A stretch of DNA of 32,123 nucleotides from Anaerolineae bacterium (GTDB lineage: Bacteria; Chloroflexota; Anaerolineae; Aggregatilineales; Phototrophicaceae), in NCBI GenBank assembly GCA_026645745.1, contig JAPKMU010000010.1:1-32123 (forward strand), in the 5' to 3' direction. A program made the translations under genes and the position numbers. This document shows, piece by piece, positions 8,735 through 14,994 of this stretch (the stretch's first letter is position 1; each line of letters starts with the position of its first letter). The notes beneath the pieces were generated by a model, which did no database searches, was not told the DNA's origin, and was given only the letters and a program-made list of their open reading frames with translations.

Positions 8735-9919
8735 CTATGCCGCGTGTACCTTTCCCATTAAGGGCTGATACGCCAACGTCACAAAACGCTGATAACGCGC
8801 CAGCGGGCTGTTTTCAGCCGCCCAATCGTGCGCGCTGCCGCGCATTGCGGCGAGTCTATCTGAATCGTGGAGCAAAGCATCCAATTGGCGCGCGATCATC
8901 GTGACATCATCAAGCGAGAACTGCATCCCTGCTCCGGCAGCGAGCACTTCCGGGGCGCTTCCGGCGGTATCCGCCGTAAAGACAGGAATGCCCATCGCCA
9001 TCGCCTCAAGCGATACCAGCCCAAATGTTTCATTCCAGCTCGGCATGATGAATAGATCCGCAGCGGCATATGCGCTCCACAAGTCCGCCCCTTTCAACCA
9101 ACCCGTCAGCGTAACATTCGGCAGGTCTTCGAGTAATTTCTGCAAGAAGCCCCCGCCCACTGCGATAAACTGCACATGCGGCAGCCGCTGTGCCAACTCC
9201 GCCAACAGTTGAATATTCTTGTCCGGCGCAAAACGCCCGACGTACAAAACGTGTGGACGATGCGCAGACAGCGCAAAACGCTTGACGAACGCATCTCGAT
9301 CTGCCAACGACGGATCAAAATCATGGCGGAGCGTAGCGGGGACAAGGATCGGATTCGTGTTCAAACTGCGTGCGCGAATACCGGCGGCGATTTTTTCCGC
9401 TTCACAGCACACGACATCGCACGGTTCATAAGCAATTTTCTCGCTGATGCGGTTGAAGGTCTGCATCACCGCCGACGCGCCATGACGCAAAACCGGATTA
9501 GGGTACATCACCTTGAGAACCTGCGGCGTTTGCATCGACAAATAATCGGTATGGAAGTAGCCAACAAGCGGAACACCGAAGTCTTTTGCCAACCGTTTGC
9601 CAAGCATCCCCACTGGACCGGGCGTTGCAATGTGCAGCATATCCGGCTCAGAGTCTTCGATGGCATGGCGGAACTGTTCCCGATCAGGGAGATCAAGACG
9701 GATACTCGTATCGACCGGCATGTGAATACTCACCCGCGATCCGACTCGCGCCAGCGTTGAGCCGTTGACCAACTCACGACTGGGCGGTGAACCATGCGCG
9801 GTCGGCGCGATCACCGTCAGATGCACGCCCGCTTCACGCGCAAGATGAAGCTGACTCCAGTACGTGGTGCTAATCCCGCTGATATGATCGAATGCGTCCA
9901 GCAGTATGCAAATATTCAC
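8735..9919 (-). CDS. GT4-family glycosyltransferase
   Basis: A 394-aa glycosyltransferase with two Rossmann domains (GT-B). The N-terminal domain begins NICILLDAFDHISGIST, and the C-terminal domain carries VLYVGRFAPDKN, AYAAADLFIMPSW and the family's E-x7-E motif in ETFGLVSLE. It resembles the mannosyltransferase-like GT4 enzymes that build membrane glycolipids, but donor and acceptor cannot be read from sequence. The GTG at 9919 is chosen although the frame stays open to an ATG at 10000: the extra 27 residues look non-conserved, a perfect TATAAT lies inside them at 9956-9961 (minus strand), and GGAAAG precedes the GTG. It is the first gene of the minus-strand run and reads on into the P-type ATPase. 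Confidence 0.88.
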   Translation of the reverse strand: MNICILLDAFDHISGISTTYWSQLHLAREAGVHLTVIAPTAHGSPPSRELVNGSTLARVGSRVSIHMPVDTSIRLDLPDREQFRHAIEDSEPDMLHIATPGPVGMLGKRLAKDFGVPLVGYFHTDYLSMQTPQVLKVMYPNPVLRHGASAVMQTFNRISEKIAYEPCDVVCCEAEKIAAGIRARSLNTNPILVPATLRHDFDPSLADRDAFVKRFALSAHRPHVLYVGRFAPDKNIQLLAELAQRLPHVQFIAVGGGFLQKLLEDLPNVTLTGWLKGADLWSAYAAADLFIMPSWNETFGLVSLEAMAMGIPVFTADTAGSAPEVLAAGAGMQFSLDDVTMIARQLDALLHDSDRLAAMRGSAHDWAAENSPLARYQRFVTLAYQPLMGKVHAA

Positions 9920-9955
9920 GCGACTTCGCTTTCCGGTTGCATCAACGCGCCCATC

Positions 9956-9961
9956 ATTATA
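9956..9961 (-). promoter_or_regulatory. -10 box for the glycosyltransferase-ATPase-kinase run
   Basis: The minus strand reads TATAAT here, a perfect -10 hexamer, 36 bases before the GTG start at 9919. The -35 match is poor at 17-18 bp spacing (TTGATA occurs at 20 bp). It supports the shorter start for the glycosyltransferase. Confidence 0.5.
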
Positions 9962-10111
9962 CGCGAAACGACAGCGGAACGTATCAACGCCCGTGACCAA
10001 ACTGCACCCGCCAGATGTAGGGGGATCAATCGGTCAAATCGGCGCGATAATGAAACATGTCGGGGAACTTCTGCCCCGCTTGCGTCGAATGCACAAAGGA
10101 CATGATCACTT

Positions 10112-10795
10112 ATGGACATTCAACTCAAACACCAACCCTCGTATGCCGTCGCTGTCGTCCGGCTCGAACCGCGTGAAACCATCAAGGCGGAAAGCGGTGC
10201 GATGGTCAGTTATTCAGATGGGATCACCATTGAGACCAAGTCAGAAGGCGGATTCCTCGGTGGGCTTAAGCGTATGGTCGGCGGCGAAAGTTTCTTTCAG
10301 AACACCTTCACTGCCGGAAACGCGGGCGGCGAAATCCTGTTCGCGCCCACCCTCCCCGGCGACTTGACCCTTGTCGAAATCACCCCAAGCGCGCCGTTTA
10401 TGCTCCAAAGCGGCGCATTCGTCGCGGGCGAGTCCGGGGTTTCATATGATACTAGTTGGGGTGGTGCGAAAGGTTTCTTTGGCAGCGGCAGCTTGCTCCT
10501 TCTCAAAGTAACCGGTCAGGGAACAGTTTTGGCGTCCTGCTTTGGCGCAATCGAGACTCGTGAACTGCGCTCTGGAGAACGTTACACGGTTGATACCGGG
10601 CATATTGTTGGTTTTGATGCGTCAATTCAGTTCAGCGTCAAGCGTGTCGGCGGCTGGAAATCAACAATTTTGAGCGGCGAAGGCTTGGTCTGCGAATTGA
10701 CTGGTCCGGGTCGCGTGCTGCTCCAGACCCGCAGTGAAGAAGCATTCGCAAGCTGGATTATCGCCCGTGTTCCCCGTCAAAGTTCCAGTTCATAA
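10112..10795 (+). CDS. AIM24/TIGR00266-family protein
   Basis: A 227-aa soluble protein of the TIGR00266 (AIM24-like, tryptophan RNA-binding attenuator-like fold) family. Diagnostic segments are the N-terminal ESGAMVSYSDGITIETK, the glycine-rich GGFLGGLKRMVGGESFF at about residues 46-62, and the GSLLLLKVTGQGTVLASCFGAI segment near 126-147. Homologues are widespread in bacteria and archaea with no agreed function; the yeast relative AIM24 is mitochondrial. The ATG has AAAGGA at 10095-10100, 11 bases upstream, slightly long. It diverges from the glycosyltransferase (192 bases between starts) and is followed by a 111-base interval of inverted repeats before pdxT. No signal peptide or membrane segment is seen. 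Confidence 0.88.
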   Translation: MDIQLKHQPSYAVAVVRLEPRETIKAESGAMVSYSDGITIETKSEGGFLGGLKRMVGGESFFQNTFTAGNAGGEILFAPTLPGDLTLVEITPSAPFMLQSGAFVAGESGVSYDTSWGGAKGFFGSGSLLLLKVTGQGTVLASCFGAIETRELRSGERYTVDTGHIVGFDASIQFSVKRVGGWKSTILSGEGLVCELTGPGRVLLQTRSEEAFASWIIARVPRQSSSS

Positions 10796-10804
10796 CCGCT
10801 CACT

Positions 10805-10845
10805 ATCAAGCTAACCAATTCAGATTGTGCGAATTGGCACTTGAT
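10805..10845 (+). promoter_or_regulatory. Hairpin between the AIM24-like gene and pdxT
   Basis: A two-part stem: outer ATCAAG (10805-10810) with CTTGAT (10840-10845), a small internal loop, then CCAATTC (10815-10821) with GAATTGG (10831-10837) and a 9-base loop. No T-run follows, so it is not a standard intrinsic terminator. It stacks directly against the next inverted repeat (10848-10906). Confidence 0.5.
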
Positions 10846-10847
10846 CC

Positions 10848-10906
10848 AGAAAACGTTCTCCATCACGATAAGGCTGTCAAGCACTGTGAATGAGAGAACG
10901 TTTTCT
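10848..10906 (+). promoter_or_regulatory. Perfect inverted repeat abutting the pdxT start: operator pair or RNA switch
   Basis: AGAAAACGTTCTC (10848-10860) and GAGAACGTTTTCT (10894-10906) are perfect 13-base inverted copies with a 33-base spacer, and the second ends one base before the pdxT ATG. Each arm is itself a near-palindrome around AACGTT, the central step typical of LacI-family operators; the centres are 45 bp apart. Folded as RNA, the 3' arm holds the only purine-rich ribosome-binding sequence (GAGAGAAC), so pairing would hide it. Confidence 0.6.
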
Positions 10907-11503
10907 ATGAAGATCGGTGTCCTTGCGCTACAGGGCGCGTTTGTCGAACATGAGAAAATTCTCAACGCATTAGGCGCAGAAGCGGTTCAGGTGCGCCTCC
11001 CCACTGACCTCGAAGGATTGGATGGGCTGATCATCCCCGGCGGCGAAAGTACAACCATCGGGCAGCTTGCAGCAACGTTCGGCTTGATCGAGCCGCTGCG
11101 CGCGTTTGCGCGTTCAAAGCCGACATGGGGAACATGCGCCGGAATGATCTTTCTTGCTAAGGATATTGGCAGCGACCGTCAGCCGCTGCTTGGATTGATG
11201 GATGTGACCGTCAACCGTAATGCCTTCGGACGGCAGATCGACAGTTTTGAGACAGACCTTGATGTGCCGAAATTGGGCGATGCCCCGTTTCATGCCGTGT
11301 TCATTCGCGCGCCGCTTGTCACAGCGACGGGCGAAGGTGTTGAAACACTCGCAAGCCTTCCCGATGGGCGAATCGTTGCTGTCGAACAGGGGCATCTGCT
11401 CGCAACCGCATTTCACCCGGAATTGACATCGGATCATCGTTTCCATGCGTATTTTCTAGCACAAATCCGCGCAGGACAAAAAAGCAGCGCAGGATCGGCA
11501 TAA
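10907..11503 (+). CDS. pdxT: Pyridoxal 5'-phosphate synthase glutaminase subunit PdxT
   Basis: A 198-aa class-I glutaminase that hydrolyses glutamine and channels ammonia to the PdxS synthase, which makes pyridoxal 5'-phosphate from ribose 5-phosphate and glyceraldehyde 3-phosphate. Family hallmarks are complete: PGGESTT at about 44-50, the nucleophile C77 in WGTCAGM, and the H170/E172 pair in AFHPEL. Length is normal for PdxT. The frame is open 66 bases further upstream, but the ATG at 10907 starts exactly at the conserved [12 protein letters not shown]. No pdxS lies in the window; in many bacteria pdxS and pdxT are adjacent, so this copy is detached. Expression is probably controlled by the inverted repeat ending at 10906. 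The next gene starts about 100 bases downstream with its own likely promoter. Confidence 0.95.
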   Translation: MKIGVLALQGAFVEHEKILNALGAEAVQVRLPTDLEGLDGLIIPGGESTTIGQLAATFGLIEPLRAFARSKPTWGTCAGMIFLAKDIGSDRQPLLGLMDVTVNRNAFGRQIDSFETDLDVPKLGDAPFHAVFIRAPLVTATGEGVETLASLPDGRIVAVEQGHLLATAFHPELTSDHRFHAYFLAQIRAGQKSSAGSA

Positions 11504-11510
11504 GTTCACC

Positions 11511-11538
11511 TTTGCAATCGGCGTGTTGATGCTACAAT
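11511..11538 (+). promoter_or_regulatory. Candidate extended -10 promoter of the hyperacidic protein gene
   Basis: TTTGCA at 11511-11516, a 16-base spacer and TACAAT at 11533-11538 preceded by TGC (extended -10). A second GCTACAAT copy follows 21 bases later (TACAAT at 11554-11559). It lies 64 bases before the start at 11602. Confidence 0.45.
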
Positions 11539-11601
11539 ACGCGCGCTTTACGCTACAATGAGGCTAATTGGCTGATCGCACCTGGGCAGGTGAAGGCGAC
11601 C

Positions 11602-11889
11602 ATGACATACGAACTCGAACTTTTCTTGAATCGTGTAGACTATCCCGATGGTGATGAAGATATTATCGAAGATGAGGAACTCGACGTAGAAGAAGAATTC
11701 GTCGATGAGGACGAAGAATTCGTCGATGAGGACGAAGAATTCGTTGACGAGGACGAAGAATTTGATGATTTCGACGACGATGACGACTTCGACGATGATG
11801 ATGACTTCGACGATGACGATGACGACTACTACGACGATGACGACGATGATGATGACTACTACGACGATGACGATGACGATGACTACTAA
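11602..11889 (+). CDS. Hyperacidic small protein of unknown function
   Basis: A 95-aa protein with no recognisable family. Residues 1-20 are mixed (MTYELELFLNRVDY...), residues 21-54 are Glu-rich with three copies of FVDEDEE, and residues 55-95 are almost only Asp broken by F, YY and a final Y. By count, 45 Asp and 18 Glu against one Arg and no Lys, a net charge near -62. The repeats are encoded by three tandem 21-bp units at 11695-11757. The ATG at 11602 has AAGG five bases upstream; a GTG at 11590 is also in frame. No signal peptide or membrane segment is seen. The steady codon phase through the acidic run and the good ribosome-binding site argue that it is real. Possible roles (cation binding, mimicry of nucleic acid, charged tail) are guesses. 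The propeller gene starts 24 bases downstream. Confidence 0.7.
   Translation: MTYELELFLNRVDYPDGDEDIIEDEELDVEEEFVDEDEEFVDEDEEFVDEDEEFDDFDDDDDFDDDDDFDDDDDDYYDDDDDDDDYYDDDDDDDY
11695..11757 (+). repeat. Three tandem 21-bp units coding FVDEDEE
   Basis: GAATTCGTCGATGAGGACGA plus A repeats at 11695, 11716 and 11737. The first two copies are identical and the third has two silent changes. The repeat is in frame within the hyperacidic protein and can expand or shrink without frameshift. Confidence 0.9.
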
Positions 11890-11913
11890 TCGTCTTTAGC
11901 GCGGGAGCGCAGC

Positions 11914-12921
11914 ATGCGTGCATGGAAGTTCGCTTTTGCGGTGATGTGCGCGATCGCAGTTGTAGGAGGCATTTGGGCGCAAGACGCTCAACCTGCCGCA
12001 CCTACGCCGATCGCAACGGTGGACGCCGGGGACTTCCGTGCGCTCACGATTAGTGCGAATGGTCGCTGGATGATGGTCGCAGACGCGGCTACCTCTCGAC
12101 TTCGTGTTTATGATCTTGAAACCGAAATCCCGACACTTGTCGCATCCCCAGAACTTTACGGAACACCGCTCGATGCTGCTGCCATTGGTCAGGCAGCATT
12201 GATCGCGTTGGATACAGGCGGACGGGCTGGGGTAGCGGAGATCGTTGCAGCGATTGATTACGATCCAAATCAGCCGTTCGCTTCGGTGAACTTAATTGAC
12301 CTCACAGATCGTCCGCGCAGGGTCAGCGCATCGCCCGATGGTTCATGGGGAGTCATCGTTGGCGGCAGTGGTTATACACTGTTTGAAATCCTCTCCCCCG
12401 AAGACGTGAATTCGACGTTCTACCCCACCCCCGTCTCGGATGCTGCACTGCTGCCTGACACGGTGTTTTTGGCAGATCGAAACAGCCCGCGCATTATGAC
12501 GGCTGCACTCGAATCCGGTGCGCAAGCATCGATCAACCGCAGTGTGACGATTGAACTTCCAGCGCTGGCAGAACGGCTTGCGCTCAACTTGAGCGGCACG
12601 CTGGGCGCGGCGGCATTGGCAGACGAATCGATTGTGCTGTTTGATCCCGCATCAGGCGATGTGATTTCAATTCTGGGATCAACACCTGCATCAGATTTGC
12701 ATTTCCTCAGTTTTGAAAGTGGGGAATGGCTGGTTGTTTTATCCGATGATCGCCAAGCCGTGACGCTGATCGATGTCAGTTCACCGGCGAATCCCGGCGA
12801 AATCGGTGCGCTTGAACTCCCCGCCGATGCGTCAATCATTCAGGCGATTACGACGTATGGCAACTTGATCTTCGTGGCAGATCGCGCGACGGTTCGGATT
12901 TTCCAAGCATCACAGCCTTAA
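11914..12921 (+). CDS. Secreted beta-propeller-like protein
   Basis: A 335-aa exported protein with a signal peptide at residues 1-22 (core AFAVMCAIAVVGGI, cleavage near WAQ). The rest is a series of short beta-rich repeats such as ALTISANGRWMMVADAATSRLRVYDL and VSASPDGSWGVIVGG, the pattern of WD40/PD40-like propellers with 'S.DG.W..V' strands. No catalytic residues are recognised; such proteins usually provide binding surfaces. GGGAG about 7 bases before the ATG supports the start. It lies 24 bases after the hyperacidic gene and is probably co-transcribed with it; one speculative reading is that the two act together. A new promoter for the next gene starts only 13 bases after its stop. Confidence 0.75.
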   Translation: MRAWKFAFAVMCAIAVVGGIWAQDAQPAAPTPIATVDAGDFRALTISANGRWMMVADAATSRLRVYDLETEIPTLVASPELYGTPLDAAAIGQAALIALDTGGRAGVAEIVAAIDYDPNQPFASVNLIDLTDRPRRVSASPDGSWGVIVGGSGYTLFEILSPEDVNSTFYPTPVSDAALLPDTVFLADRNSPRIMTAALESGAQASINRSVTIELPALAERLALNLSGTLGAAALADESIVLFDPASGDVISILGSTPASDLHFLSFESGEWLVVLSDDRQAVTLIDVSSPANPGEIGALELPADASIIQAITTYGNLIFVADRATVRIFQASQP

Positions 12922-12933
12922 CCGAACCGCCTC

Positions 12934-12962
12934 TTTACATTCGCTTAAAATCCGCGTATAGT
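12934..12962 (+). promoter_or_regulatory. Near-consensus sigma-70 promoter of the DUF1003 leader
   Basis: TTTACA at 12934-12939, a 17-base spacer, and TATAGT at 12957-12962. Each hexamer matches consensus at 5 of 6 positions. Transcription should begin near 12969, right where the first hairpin of the leader starts. Confidence 0.7.
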
Positions 12963-12968
12963 GGGTTC

Positions 12969-13289
12969 ACCAATGAGGAGCAGAAGTGCTCCTTATTGGC
13001 TTGCATATTTGTTGAGGTACACACACTCAATGGACGCTGGCAGTACCTACGAACAGTTGCCGTCATTACCCGGCGGCGGTACGCCTGCCTGATCCTCCCC
13101 TAAGCTTCACACCTCTGTGTGCATGCGGGGAAAATCGGCGGTGTCACCGCCGACCCCGTTCAGCGGGGCAACCCCGGTGCAATGTTTGGCTCTGTTCCAC
13201 GCAAAACGAGTTCGCTTCACAAAAACAGGTGTTTGCCTAAGTGATTCTTGGGCTGCGTCTGCATAAACCGCTGCATGGAAGGAGTCGCT
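12969..13289 (+). ncRNA. Candidate structured 5' leader (cis-regulatory RNA) of the DUF1003 gene
   Basis: The 368-base interval 12922-13289 holds no gene. From the predicted start of transcription it contains: a 13-bp hairpin with a GAAG loop (12970-12982 with 12987-12999, one G-U pair); TTGAG/CTCAA (13012-13016/13026-13030), which competes with AGGTAC/GTACCT (13015-13020/13043-13048); a bulged stem GAC..GGCA/TGCCGTC (13033-13042/13058-13064) whose loop contains the GTACCT strand, giving a possible pseudoknot; GGCG/CGCC (13072-13075/13082-13085); a 7-bp stem TCGGCGG/CCGCCGA (13135-13141/13147-13153); and CGGGG (13164-13168), which can pair with either flanking CCCCG copy (13154-13158 or 13172-13176). 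The ribosome-binding site AAGGAG follows at 13279-13284. I could not match it by eye to the M-box, manganese, c-di-AMP, guanidine, TPP or cobalamin riboswitches. Confidence 0.5.
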
Positions 13290-13934
13290 ATGTACAACGA
13301 TCTGCTGCTCAAGGGCATGGTCACGCCGACCGACGATGAAGCCGAAATCCAAGAACTGATCGATGAGATCGAAGAATTGGAAAACCTGCTGAGTCCCGAA
13401 GCGCAAACATTGATCCGCGATTTGCGCCCACTCATCGTCACCGATGACGTGTACGAAGAAATGGATGAATCTGCTAGTTTTGGCGAACGGATGGCAGATC
13501 GCATCGCCTCATTTGCCGGAAGTTGGCGCTTCATCATCATGTTCTTTCTGATCATGGTGGGATGGATCGGCATCAATGCTGTGCTGGGCACGAATGCGTT
13601 TGACCCGTTCCCGTTCATCTTGCTGAACCTGACGCTTAGCACGCTCGCCGCGATGCAAGCGCCTGTTATCTTGATGTCCCAGAATCGGCAGGCGACCAAA
13701 GATCGCGCCGTTGCCGATAACGATTATCAGGTCAATTTGAAAAACGAAGTCGAAATCGCGGACTTGCACCGCAAGATCGACTCGCTGGCGGACGCGCTGA
13801 CGATGCAAACCCGTTTGGTTAACGTGTTGGTCGAAGCGCGCCGCAAGGAACTCAATGCGACCGTGCGTATGATCGAACACGCCCGCACCGATGGGCAGAT
13901 GGGAAGTTTGGGAAATCTCAGCGTTGGAAGATAA
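13290..13934 (+). CDS. DUF1003 membrane protein
   Basis: A 214-aa inner-membrane protein of the DUF1003 family. An acidic, coiled-coil-prone N-terminus (residues 14-45) is followed by the signature FGERMADRIASFAGSWRFII (64-83), TM1 (about 79-99), FDPFPFILLNLTLSTLAAMQAP (104-125) covering TM2 (108-128), then MSQNRQATKDRAVADNDYQVNLKNEVEI and a C-terminal coiled coil. Function of the family is not established. The ATG at 13290 is preferred to in-frame starts at 13248 and 13275 because AAGGAG lies five bases before it. It has its own promoter and a long structured leader, so its expression is probably conditional. The downstream interval to the TetR gene is 328 bases. Confidence 0.9.
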   Translation: MYNDLLLKGMVTPTDDEAEIQELIDEIEELENLLSPEAQTLIRDLRPLIVTDDVYEEMDESASFGERMADRIASFAGSWRFIIMFFLIMVGWIGINAVLGTNAFDPFPFILLNLTLSTLAAMQAPVILMSQNRQATKDRAVADNDYQVNLKNEVEIADLHRKIDSLADALTMQTRLVNVLVEARRKELNATVRMIEHARTDGQMGSLGNLSVGR

Positions 13935-13987
13935 CCCCCGTTGTTGATTTTCAAGCGCTCGGATGGGACATTGTTTGGATTTTGCAG

Positions 13988-14020
13988 ACAAATGATTCCC
14001 TTCCGGGCGTATTCATTTGT
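13988..14020 (+). promoter_or_regulatory. AT-rich inverted repeat downstream of the DUF1003 gene
   Basis: ACAAATGA (13988-13995) and TCATTTGT (14013-14020) form an 8-bp stem with a 17-base loop. It could be a weak terminator (no strong T-run) or an operator. The rest of 13935-14262 holds the TetR promoter and no gene. Confidence 0.35.
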
Positions 14021-14086
14021 AAATTCGTTTGCAGAACCTCACGATAATGTCTGTTTTCCGAAACTTTTCTGTTAGACTCCACAATC

Positions 14087-14116
14087 TTTACACTTGCCCT
14101 CGCCATAGCGTATGAT
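14087..14116 (+). promoter_or_regulatory. Promoter of the TetR gene
   Basis: TTTACA (14087-14092), an 18-base spacer and TATGAT (14111-14116). Predicted start of transcription is near 14123, leaving a leader of about 140 bases before the ATG at 14263. Confidence 0.55.
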
Positions 14117-14262
14117 ACTAGGGAAGGGTATACTTTAGTTCACCTATTGCCGACAGGCGTAAATGCCCGTTCATCGGACAACGTTTGAACAATCGCAGTA
14201 TAACTTTACCTGAAATGGCTTGTTAGGTATGCCCTTCCGCCTAATAAGTGACGGAGTTACAC

Positions 14263-14889
14263 ATGAGTATCGAGAAAGTAATGCGCCGCGTACCGCGTCA
14301 GCAGCGGAGCCAGCGGCGAGTTGAGATCATTCTCAACGCCGCTGCCGAGTTGGTCAGCGAAATGGGCTATGAAGCGATGACCACATCGCTTATCGCAGAG
14401 CGCGCAGATACCTCAATTGGTTCGCTCTATCAGTTTTTCCCAAACAAAGACGCCGTACTTCAAGCACTTGCAAAACGTTATCTGGGGGATATGCGTCTGC
14501 TGACCAGTCGTTTATTCACGCCGGATGTCGAATACGTTCCGCTTCCAGTTCTAGTTGACCGCACCATTAATGCGCTGGTTGAATTCGAGAATACACATCC
14601 CGGATTCACCCTGATCTTCAACAGTGCGGGAATATCCGAGGACTTGAAAGCAGCAGCGGATTCAATTACCGACGCGATGATTACGGACTTTGAGCGGGTA
14701 ATCGCACTCAAAGCGCCCGTAATTCAGGTATCTGATCGGCGGAGTTCAGCGCAAATTGCAATGAGTATCATCAAAGGGGTACTGCCGCTGACGATGACCA
14801 AGCACTCGGAACAGCGTGACCGGGTGATCATCGAATTCAAACGCGCACTGCTGGCATATTTGACGGCACTCACGGATGCAGCCCACTGA
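14263..14889 (+). CDS. TetR/AcrR-family transcriptional regulator
   Basis: A 208-aa one-component repressor-type regulator. Residues 12-62 form the TetR DNA-binding domain: RRVEIILNAAAELVSEMGYEAMTTSLIAERADTSIGSLYQFFPNKDAVLQAL carries the helix-turn-helix (about 38-58) and the invariant 'G(S)LYxFFxNKDAVL' end. The C-terminal ligand domain (about 70-208) is not diagnostic. GGAG at 14253-14256 supports the start. No efflux pump or enzyme gene is divergently placed next to it, so its target is not evident; it may act on its own promoter or at a distance. It ends just before a 13-bp hairpin and converges with the FAD oxidase gene. Confidence 0.9.
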   Translation: MSIEKVMRRVPRQQRSQRRVEIILNAAAELVSEMGYEAMTTSLIAERADTSIGSLYQFFPNKDAVLQALAKRYLGDMRLLTSRLFTPDVEYVPLPVLVDRTINALVEFENTHPGFTLIFNSAGISEDLKAAADSITDAMITDFERVIALKAPVIQVSDRRSSAQIAMSIIKGVLPLTMTKHSEQRDRVIIEFKRALLAYLTALTDAAH

Positions 14890-14895
14890 AATCAA

Positions 14896-14925
14896 TTGAG
14901 CGGTGCAGCGACCTGCACCGCTCAA
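14896..14925. terminator. Strong hairpin between convergent TetR and FAD oxidase genes
   Basis: A perfect 13-bp stem (14896-14908 with 14913-14925, arm TTGAGCGGTGCAG) and a 4-base CGAC loop. The T-run is weak on the plus strand (AAAACT follows); the minus strand continues TTGATTTC. The position between two convergent genes fits a bidirectional terminator. Confidence 0.65.
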
Positions 14926-14994
14926 AAACTACCGCGTATCCGGCAAATGACCGCGCATTTGTCGAATGGTTTTGCGCGCTTTGGGAATGGGGCA

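Noticed and set aside
11695-11886. Tandem repeats considered as a CRISPR array or minisatellite
   Set aside because: Units are contiguous without spacers and keep codon phase; they encode the acidic protein.
11663-12001. Arg/His-rich open frame antisense to the hyperacidic gene
   Set aside because: It is simply the complement of Asp/Glu codons, has no ribosome-binding site, and runs through the start of the propeller gene.
13010-13130. Possible M-box (magnesium) or TPP riboswitch because of short strings such as GAGGTAC and CCTGATCC
   Set aside because: The ordered core motifs of those classes are absent; only isolated short matches exist.
14263-14889. TetR gene as part of a mobile or resistance module
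   Set aside because: No transporter, integrase or transposase is adjacent, and composition matches the surroundings.
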